A stretch of DNA of 64,000 nt from JADKAV01 sp041393775 (lineage in GTDB: Bacteria; Actinomycetota; Actinomycetes; S36-B12; UBA10799): NCBI GenBank assembly GCA_041393775.1, contig JAWKJM010000006.1, forward strand, positions 186,001-250,000, in the 5' to 3' direction. The notes beneath the pieces are model-generated. The model did no database searches. It had not been told where the DNA came from and saw only the letters and a program-made list of their open reading frames with translations. Position numbers and translations under genes: made by a program. Below, in pieces: positions 58,001 through 64,000 of this stretch (its first letter is position 1; every line of letters starts with the position of its first letter).

Positions 58001-58984
58001 CTAATGTCCGCGCAGAACGTCCATAGGGATGTCCTTGGTCAGCGACGCCCACGTCGCTGGCGGCAGACCATGCTGCAGGGCGTCGGCCACCAATGGTGCC
58101 AGAGTATTGGTCTGGTCCAATTCCATGGCCCGATCGGCCGCAACCAGGGCCGCCGCCCCATCACCGTCTGCCCAGGACACGAGCGCCAGGGTCGCCGCCA
58201 CCGGACCGGCGTGATCGTCAGGCAGATGGGTCACGGCGTACATCAGGCGCGTCCGCAGCCTGCTCAGCGGCACCGCGACGCGCTCGCCGGCGATGAGCAG
58301 CGCAAGCAGAGGATCGCGCACATGAACGTCCCGGCAGGCCGCGGCCACACATGCGACATCACGCGCGGTCAGATCGGAGGCGGCGGTCAGCACGTCGAAG
58401 GCCCGCGACTCCAGTAGGTCGCGGGTGTGCTCGTACTCCCCCACAAGAAGCGAAGGGTTCTGCAACTCCGTCACGACCGCTTGTGACAAGGCATCGTGTA
58501 CCGGCAACACCCGGACGACCAGATCCTCCCGACGGTTGAGGCATGTCAGACCGGAGGCGACACATTCGGCCACGATCGGGTGATCCCGCAGACTCTCGAG
58601 TTCGATCCCGTCCTGAGGACAGCATTCCTCGCTCTCGCACAGCAGCGAGCAGATACGGCCATCGGTCACCACCATCACGTCCAGCACATCGAGGATCGGG
58701 GACAGCACTTCGGACATCCAGCAACCCGCCATCACCGCGGTGTCCGGCGCAACCGAATCTGCGAAGGCGATCAGCACCGCGCCGGTGGGCACTGGGTCGG
58801 GGATACCGCCCAGAACGCTCTGCAGCCAGCCCAGTTCCGGGCTTTCCGGCAGATCCACCCGCATGGACACGCTGAGTCCTTTGCCGGAGAGCAGCAAGAG
58901 GACCAGGGAGTCGCGTGGGGCGAAGCCGAGCAGATACGGGGTCGCAGCCACGGCGGCCTGCGGCGATGTGATCGATATGGACAT
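58001..58984 (-). CDS. DUF4192 protein
   Basis: 327-aa protein of the DUF4192 family: ATPYLLGFAPRDSLVLLLLSG near the N-terminus, VLIAFADSVAPDTA, and a C-terminal ADGDGAAALVAADRAMELD. It resembles an ATP/GTP-unrelated alpha/beta fold found only in actinobacteria. It is a regular neighbour of sigA and the topoisomerase genes. Function is unknown. ATG 58984 begins the family pattern. Confidence 0.9.
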   Translation of the reverse strand: MSISITSPQAAVAATPYLLGFAPRDSLVLLLLSGKGLSVSMRVDLPESPELGWLQSVLGGIPDPVPTGAVLIAFADSVAPDTAVMAGCWMSEVLSPILDVLDVMVVTDGRICSLLCESEECCPQDGIELESLRDHPIVAECVASGLTCLNRREDLVVRVLPVHDALSQAVVTELQNPSLLVGEYEHTRDLLESRAFDVLTAASDLTARDVACVAAACRDVHVRDPLLALLIAGERVAVPLSRLRTRLMYAVTHLPDDHAGPVAATLALVSWADGDGAAALVAADRAMELDQTNTLAPLVADALQHGLPPATWASLTKDIPMDVLRGH

Positions 58985-59077
58985 GGCTCAACCCTCGGTC
59001 CGGCCGGCCCACACGCCAAGGACCTCCAGGAATCTGTGGACAGCGGTTGTGCTACCCCCAGACCCTCGTCCACATGC

Positions 59078-59356
59078 CTATCGCAACCCGTAGTCCGCTT
59101 GAGCGATCGCCTGGGCGGCCTGCTGCGCATCGAAGTCCTCTGAACCTTTGATGAGCGGGACGAAGCCGACGAGCATCCCGTCGGCAAGCACCTGCGCCTC
59201 CAGCCCGGCGGCCGAGTCCGCGTCCCAGATCGCCTCACGACCACCCGGCAGGACCACCCTGATCGCACAGTTCTGCAGCCCGGTCGGGTGCACATGCGCC
59301 ATGACCCTGCGCTGTCGCAGCAATCCGACGATCTTCTCGGCCTCTGAGGGTTGCAT
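59078..59356 (-). CDS. Conserved small hypothetical protein
   Basis: 92-aa protein. An N-terminal helix (MQPSEAEKIVGLLRQRRV) is followed by a mixed beta region (HVHPTGLQNCAIRVVLPGGREAIWD) and a C-terminal helix. The strand AIWDADSAAGLEAQVL is distinctive. No named family was recognised. It lies 93 bp upstream of DUF4192 on the same strand, perhaps one transcript, and is divergent from the heparinase-like gene. Confidence 0.7.
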   Translation of the reverse strand: MQPSEAEKIVGLLRQRRVMAHVHPTGLQNCAIRVVLPGGREAIWDADSAAGLEAQVLADGMLVGFVPLIKGSEDFDAQQAAQAIAQADYGLR

Positions 59357-59445
59357 GGAACTCCTGGCGGGGTGTGGTCGTCCGAAGTTGGGGCATTGTT
59401 GTCGGGCTACGGCCCATCTCCGGAATGTTTGATAGGAACAACGGT

Positions 59446-61362
59446 ATGCGTACTCCTTTGGTCGCGCTCACGGTGCTGGCGCTTACTGCGACCGTGTCAC
59501 CCGCGGTTGCCGACCCGGACCCGTCGCTGCTGTCGCAATCACCGACGGCCACTTCGAGCCAGACGCCCACGGCCACCGAGTCCACGACATCGGCAAGCCC
59601 CACTACCCCGTCCGACAGTCCGTCCGCCACTCCCTCCGGCACCCCCACCCCGGGACCCTACGGGATCCCGATGAAGCAGAACATCCGCGAGGATGCCTGG
59701 TGCCGACTGCTCATCCCGAACCACAAGGGGGACGCGGCCGAGGCGGACTCGATCATGGACGACAACACCGTCGACCTGGGTCAGTACGGCACCTACCACC
59801 TCACGCGCAACCCGGACTGGAAGCCACAGCGCACCCTGGATTCGTCGGGGAACGACCATGTCAACGGCCTGTATTGGGCCACTCCCCTGCTGTACACGGG
59901 TGCGCGCCGCGGCGACGACCGGATGGTCGGGCGATTCTTCGACCTCATCGGGGACTGGCTCGGCAAGCACAAGAAGAAGAAGACGCGGACCTGGTCGGTG
60001 ACGCAGCCGATCATTGCCGGGGAACGCCTGTGGACGTTGACGTGCGCCTCGGACATCAGCGACGGCGCCCGGTTCGTCAAAGCCACCCGCAAGGAGGCCA
60101 AGACCCAGCTCAAGGCCTTCCGACTCGGCGGCGGCACGAACAACACGTCGATTCATTCGCAAGGATCGGCCCTGGCCGCCTTCTGCTACCTGGGTGACAC
60201 CGCCCGGCGGGACAAGGCAGCCAACAATCTCAACCGGCTCGCCGACTACTTGATCCTCCCGGACGGCAGCGACCGGGAGGGGTCGCCGTGGTATGCGTAC
60301 TACACCTTGCGGCTTCTGGAGAATCTTGCGCCGGTCTTCGACCGGTGCGGTGTGTCCTACGACCGGATATACAGCGCGACGAAACGCATGGACCATTTCC
60401 TGGCGACGGCCGTCGACCCGAACTTCTACCTCGCCATGCGGGGCGACACCCACCGTGCACGACTCGGTCCGAAGTGGTTCGCCCCGGACTCCGAGGCCCG
60501 GTGGGCTGCCACTCAGGGCGCGGAAGGACAACCGCCGTCGAAGTTGTACGAGGTCTTCTCGGGAGGCTACGCCTTCGGTCGTAACAGTTGGACCGACGTG
60601 GACGGTCACCGTCCGTCGTTCTACTCCGTGCGCGTTTCCAGACCTTACGTGACGGCCCACGTGCACAGCGATCTCGGATCTGTCACCTTCAACAGCTACG
60701 GCTCGGAGTTCGTGGGCGATCCAGGACCCTACCGTTACGACAACTCCGCGATCCGAAACTACATAGTGAGCCGGTCCGGGCACAGCGTGATCAGGGTCAC
60801 CGAGAAGAAGCCCAAGAAAAAGAAGAAGTCGAAGAAGTCAGCGGCGGTCCGCGTGCCGACCGCTCAGAGGAAGCGCGTTGCCGCCGATGGTGCATACGAC
60901 CGGACGTGCGTGCGCGATCGAACGTACGTCGCTGCCAGGATCAAACGGTGCGTGTACTACGACGCCGGGATAGACGCGCTTGTGGTCGTGGACAAGATCA
61001 AAGCCAAGAAGCGGATCAAGATCGACCAGCGCTGGCAGATTCCCAACGGGGTGAAGGTCGCTACCTACAAACGGGGCGCGAAACTGACCGCCGCAACCGC
61101 TGCCGCCCGCATGCGTTTCACCGGCGGCGGCAAGGTGCGCAAATACCGGCCCAATGGCCGGCGTCCGGATGGATGGTTCACCGCCGGTTACGGCGAACTC
61201 GTGAAGGGGACTGTGGTACAGCGAAGCGCCGTGGTCGCGAAAGGCAGGAAGCGCACTTGGGTCACCGTCGTTGCGGCCGGGAACAGCAGACCCAAGATCT
61301 CAATTGCGAACGGCACAGTCTCGGTGACGCGGGACACCACCACCGGGTTCACTCTGCCGTAG
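59446..61362 (+). CDS. Secreted heparinase II/III-like polysaccharide lyase
   Basis: 638-aa exported protein. Signal peptide (residues 1-22, ending AVA), then a Ser/Thr/Pro linker (residues 25-70). An alpha-toroid domain follows (80-370, with NNTSIHSQGSALAAF and SPWYAYYTLRLLENLAP). A beta-sandwich domain has VSRPYVTAHVHSDLGSVTF and GDPGPYRYDNS, the heparinase II/III pattern with metal-coordinating His. A basic insertion (KKPKKKKKSKK) is present near residue 450. ATG 59446 follows AGGAA. Its substrate is an unknown acidic polysaccharide. Confidence 0.8.
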   Translation: MRTPLVALTVLALTATVSPAVADPDPSLLSQSPTATSSQTPTATESTTSASPTTPSDSPSATPSGTPTPGPYGIPMKQNIREDAWCRLLIPNHKGDAAEADSIMDDNTVDLGQYGTYHLTRNPDWKPQRTLDSSGNDHVNGLYWATPLLYTGARRGDDRMVGRFFDLIGDWLGKHKKKKTRTWSVTQPIIAGERLWTLTCASDISDGARFVKATRKEAKTQLKAFRLGGGTNNTSIHSQGSALAAFCYLGDTARRDKAANNLNRLADYLILPDGSDREGSPWYAYYTLRLLENLAPVFDRCGVSYDRIYSATKRMDHFLATAVDPNFYLAMRGDTHRARLGPKWFAPDSEARWAATQGAEGQPPSKLYEVFSGGYAFGRNSWTDVDGHRPSFYSVRVSRPYVTAHVHSDLGSVTFNSYGSEFVGDPGPYRYDNSAIRNYIVSRSGHSVIRVTEKKPKKKKKSKKSAAVRVPTAQRKRVAADGAYDRTCVRDRTYVAARIKRCVYYDAGIDALVVVDKIKAKKRIKIDQRWQIPNGVKVATYKRGAKLTAATAAARMRFTGGGKVRKYRPNGRRPDGWFTAGYGELVKGTVVQRSAVVAKGRKRTWVTVVAAGNSRPKISIANGTVSVTRDTTTGFTLP

Positions 61363-61559
61363 GACGAGCGCCTCGACTCGGTGATCTCTGACTGTTGGAG
61401 GAGGCGGGTCCGGACGTTTTCGCATGGCATTTCGTGCTGAACGGGGTGTTGATCGCAGCCTTTCCGCTGAACGACCCGTTCCGTGTGAACGCGACGAGCC
61501 CGGAGGGCGTGGGCTGACGTCGGACTTGCCCCAGGTTCAGCGCTAGGGTTTCGTGTTTC

Positions 61560-61870
61560 TAACCTCGTGCACGTTCTCTAGTCCGAAAATGGCTGGGGTA
61601 CTCGGTAGCGACAGGAGTTGGCCGCGAGGTTAGAGAATGTGCACGAGGTTAGAGAACGCACGTGTGGCTTCACTAACCTCGTGCACGTTCTCTAACGCGA
61701 GCGATTTCGCCCGGCATTTCCCCGCCTGAACGGGCGGCCCGCCACGGCCCGGGATGACTAACGCGAGCGGTCTCTGCCGGCGTTTGCCCGCCAGAACGGG
61801 CGGCCGGCCACGGCCACGGACCACTAACGCCAGCGATCTCCGCCCGGGATCCTTCCCGCCTAACGCGCAC
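61560..61870. repeat. Family B composite repeat, copy 5
   Basis: This lies in the 606-bp gap 61363-61968 between convergent genes. A half-arm fragment (61557-61580) is followed by the left flank (from CTAGTCCGAAAA), the hairpin (61629-61656 with 61669-61696, two mismatches, 12-nt loop), and two full 66-67-bp units plus a partial third to about 61870. No gene was seen in this gap. Confidence 0.92.
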
Positions 61871-61968
61871 CGGCGGCCGGCCCGCGGTAACGGCCTCCCC
61901 GGTCCAGGATCGCTGGACGCATCCCCCAGCGGACCGATTCGAGGCCATTCGACGGGGTTGTCGGACCG

Positions 61969-63054
61969 CTATCTGACGTCTTTGGCAGCCATCGTGGCCA
62001 GACCCATGAGCAATTGGACGGCGACATCGACGGGCACCGTGTTGACTTCCCCGTCAGGCGTCGCCGAGGGCGCTTGCGGAACGACCAGATTCTCAAGGTC
62101 GCCACTGATGTGGACGCCCATCGCCTCGATCTGAGCAGTCATCTCATGGGTACGCGCGTTCACCTGGTCCAGAGCCCAGTCAGGTGTCCGGATCGAATGC
62201 TCGTCGACGCCGGGCGCGCGACCATCCACGAGACCCCACAGCGCCCCGCGCCGGATCCATTGGTGGTACTGCTCCGCGGGCATCGCAAGGTTGCGTTCAA
62301 GCGTCACGAGCCACTGCCGGACCAGTGCCGCCTCCTCGTATGTCAAGGACCGGTTGGTCTTGGTGGTGACCCGTTCCAACGTGCCGGACTCCAGCCCGAG
62401 CAGTCCTTCGGTGTCCCGCAGGATGCGCAAGGGGTCGCCGGAATCCACCACGATCACCGCAACACGATCCGGCCCCACGATCCGCGCCCAGCGCCCCACG
62501 AGGGCCGCATAGTCAAACCTCCGCCAGAACGTCGAGTTCCTGCCCTCTAGCGTCTCCCGCAACCAGGCCTCGTAGGGCTTCACAACCCGCGACTTCGCAT
62601 GCCGCAGCGGACCGGGCAAGGGTTTGGGCGCGCCGGACTTCAGCGACTGCTGCCACGAGCTGGGCAGGATCAGCGCCAAAGGCCGCAGCGTGAGCAGCAC
62701 CCGGACCACGTCCGGTCCGCCGAGATCATCGACGATCTTGACGGCGAGCTCGGGGCTCGCGTCGGCGAACTGTTCACTGGAAACCATCGCACGGTCCTTG
62801 CGGCGGCCTACCCGCGCCGCGAACCTCTCCCACACCTCCGGTGGGACCGGCGGATCGGAGGGGTGCGCGGTCGTGGCGATCCCCAGAGCCGAGCATGAGG
62901 GCGTCCAATGGGAGAACTTCTTGCCCGGGTACAGGACACCCTGCCGCTTCATCGACGGTCGAGCCGCCGCCATCGACTGCTGCAGGGCGGTGGTACCGGT
63001 CTTCGGTGGCCCGATGTGGACGAGCACTTCTCCGGACCGGAGGAAAGGACTCAC
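61969..63054 (-). CDS. Sulfotransferase-like protein
   Basis: 361-aa P-loop protein with VLVHIGPPKTGTTALQQ at the N-terminus, the 5'-phosphosulfate-binding loop of PAPS-dependent sulfotransferases. A later strand, RVLLTLRPLALILPSSWQQ, contains the 3'-phosphate-binding Arg and Ser positions. The C-terminal half is helical and unassigned. The GTG at 63054 overlaps the upstream stop by 4 bp (GTGA), so a longer ATG start at 63081 is less likely. It may sulfate a cell-surface glycan or lipid; this is inferred. Confidence 0.8.
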   Translation of the reverse strand: MSPFLRSGEVLVHIGPPKTGTTALQQSMAAARPSMKRQGVLYPGKKFSHWTPSCSALGIATTAHPSDPPVPPEVWERFAARVGRRKDRAMVSSEQFADASPELAVKIVDDLGGPDVVRVLLTLRPLALILPSSWQQSLKSGAPKPLPGPLRHAKSRVVKPYEAWLRETLEGRNSTFWRRFDYAALVGRWARIVGPDRVAVIVVDSGDPLRILRDTEGLLGLESGTLERVTTKTNRSLTYEEAALVRQWLVTLERNLAMPAEQYHQWIRRGALWGLVDGRAPGVDEHSIRTPDWALDQVNARTHEMTAQIEAMGVHISGDLENLVVPQAPSATPDGEVNTVPVDVAVQLLMGLATMAAKDVR

Positions 63055-63509
63055 CCGGAAACCGGCCGCAACGGGAAACATACCTTCGTGCGGGGCTCAG
63101 GGACTTCCGGGCCATCCAAGTAGCTCTCCCACGGGTCTGCGGCGATGGCCCGTCCGTTGGCAGTGATCCATTCGATCACTGCATGGAAGGCATCCGGCAA
63201 ATCGTCATAGGAGCCAACGTGCACGGTTGTCGCACAGTCCGCCTCCGGCAACTCGCCGCCCTCGACCCGACCCGTGGCTGCCATCCCCGCCGTCACTGGG
63301 ACACCAGCCATCACCTCAAAGGCATCGCCGTCATCGCGGTACCTCGCGAACGGTGGCCCCTCTGGCCCCAGGCCCTGCTCTCCTAGGACCTCGAACAGTT
63401 CCGCGTACGCCACGCCGAGGAATGCCGGGATCGCTTCCCGGGTGACGCGCGAGCGGATGATCGCTGCGTCCTGGCGGGCTTGGTGCTCGACACTGACCTC
63501 GTACGTCAT
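63051..63509 (-). CDS. GyrI-like (effector-binding) domain protein
   Basis: 152-aa protein with a GyrI-like/AraC effector-binding fold: EVSVEHQARQDAAIIRSRV, FEVLGEQGLGPEGPPFARY, and PRTKVCFPL at the end, all standard positions. It is a stand-alone small-molecule-binding domain without DNA-binding part. Such proteins may sequester or hydrolyse compounds; the ligand is unknown. It is followed by the sulfotransferase-like gene with a GTGA overlap. ATG 63509 is chosen over a longer start that adds unconserved residues. Confidence 0.85.
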   Translation of the reverse strand: MTYEVSVEHQARQDAAIIRSRVTREAIPAFLGVAYAELFEVLGEQGLGPEGPPFARYRDDGDAFEVMAGVPVTAGMAATGRVEGGELPEADCATTVHVGSYDDLPDAFHAVIEWITANGRAIAADPWESYLDGPEVPEPRTKVCFPLRPVSG

Positions 63510-63582
63510 GGGTACCACTCTGCCAGTCGCAAGCCCGTGCAGGGCGCGCACCTCCACGAGGCCGGTGCAGCGAACTCATCTA

Positions 63583-63975
63583 CTACTCGGGCTGAACAGA
63601 TACCGCGATCGGCCGGACCCGGATGGTGGCCTCGCGGGCACGCGAACCGATCATGGGCGAGAGATAGGGGCTGTTCGCGTACTTGGCCCGATAGGCCTCG
63701 TCGATGCGGTCGTTGATCGGTCCGCGCACCGGCTCGAATTCAACCGGGTGCACTGTTCCCCCTGTCGCGATGCGCCCGTTCGGTTGGGCCAGGGCGGCCT
63801 GGTACCAACTCGAGTTGACGCCGTTGTAGGCCCGGACGTACAACTCCCCCTCGACGGCCACCGACCAGATCCACGTCGGGGTTCCGTATGTGACCCCGTC
63901 GGGACGAAGCGGCGAGATGTGCAGATCGTCTGCACTGGCGATGACAAGCAGTTGCTCCGTCGGCCAAGTCGTCAC
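63583..63975 (-). CDS. DUF2255 protein
   Basis: 130-aa protein of the DUF2255 family. It has IASADDLHISPLRPDG, TPTWIWSVAVEGELYVRAYNG and WYQAALAQPNGRI, features of a split-barrel, flavin-reductase-like fold. The binding of a flavin is not shown. It is upstream of the GyrI-like gene on the same strand (73-bp gap). Beyond it, 63976-64000 is too short to interpret. Confidence 0.85.
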   Translation of the reverse strand: MTTWPTEQLLVIASADDLHISPLRPDGVTYGTPTWIWSVAVEGELYVRAYNGVNSSWYQAALAQPNGRIATGGTVHPVEFEPVRGPINDRIDEAYRAKYANSPYLSPMIGSRAREATIRVRPIAVSVQPE

Positions 63976-64000
63976 AGTTTGCCGCCGAACACAGGCATGA

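Overview
The window is GC-rich, gene-dense DNA from an actinobacterium (phylum Actinomycetota). The evidence is its markers: SigA/HrdB with a Lys/Ala-rich N-terminus, a ParE/ParC type II topoisomerase pair, SepH, DUF3710, DUF4193, DUF3093, DUF3159, DUF4192, a DUF7455-like zinc protein, and a ferrochelatase with a C-terminal Cys cluster. From memory, the gene order follows the conserved block that runs in Mycobacterium tuberculosis from the APC permease/ceoB/ceoC genes through the OB-fold protein, dut and suhB to sigA, with relatives in Streptomyces. I cannot name a genus. I saw no rRNA, tRNA, CRISPR array, transposase or prophage.

Layout. 1-2.5 kb: K+ transport (KimA-like permease, cut by the window edge, divergent from two coupled TrkA/RCK proteins). 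2.7-26.6 kb: a block that separates genes adjacent in the reference order. It holds a GH3 lipoprotein, uridine phosphorylase, secreted cell-wall-type proteins, fructokinase, G6P dehydrogenase, a spermidine-type acetyltransferase, a KhtTU-like K+/H+ antiporter, a CDF exporter, a NUDIX-NYN fusion, an ACAD10/11-like kinase/dehydrogenase pair, a WS/DGAT acyltransferase, a GTPase and phosphoketolase. 26.6-31.5 kb: DUF3159, OB-fold, alpha/beta hydrolase, DUF3710, dut, thioesterase, DUF3093, DUF4235, DUF4193. 31.8-35.4 kb: gamma carbonic anhydrase and an iron/heme operon (ferrochelatase, inositol monophosphatase, ferritin-like/VIT1 protein). 36-44.5 kb: MFS, SepH, DUF5998, GNAT/acyl-CoA synthetase, a 50-aa coiled-coil peptide, ParC. 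45-51.6 kb: polysaccharide deacetylase, redoxin/FNR pair, beta carbonic anhydrase, ParE, DUF7455-like protein, methylmalonyl-CoA decarboxylase. 51.7-61.4 kb: two secreted fibronectin-type proteins, SigA, HhH-GPD protein, DUF4192, a heparinase-like protein. 62-64 kb: sulfotransferase, GyrI-like and DUF2255 proteins.

The most unusual content lies between genes. Two unrelated families of palindromic intergenic repeats occur five times each. Family A (~120 bp) carries four copies of a TGTGACGAAGGTGCG-like motif in direct-direct-inverted-inverted order. Family B is a hairpin with 27-33 bp arms and a constant 12-nt loop, usually inside a larger composite with a ~50-bp left flank and tandem ~67-bp units. 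Eight of the ten lie between the 3' ends of convergent genes. They fill every convergent gap wider than about 190 bp except 10668-11040. A 19-bp period recurs in the family B arms and in neighbouring small arrays.

The genes form a few working groups. K+ homeostasis uses KimA-like uptake, TrkA-type gating proteins and KhtTU-like efflux. Sugar metabolism has fructokinase, G6P dehydrogenase and phosphoketolase. Lipid metabolism has the ACAD/kinase pair, WS/DGAT and an NDP-forming acyl-CoA synthetase. Iron and heme, chromosome topology and division (ParC, ParE, SepH), and an envelope set of hydrolases and adhesin-like proteins make up most of the rest. Many same-strand neighbours are joined by 4-bp ATGA or GTGA overlaps, which I used to fix start codons.
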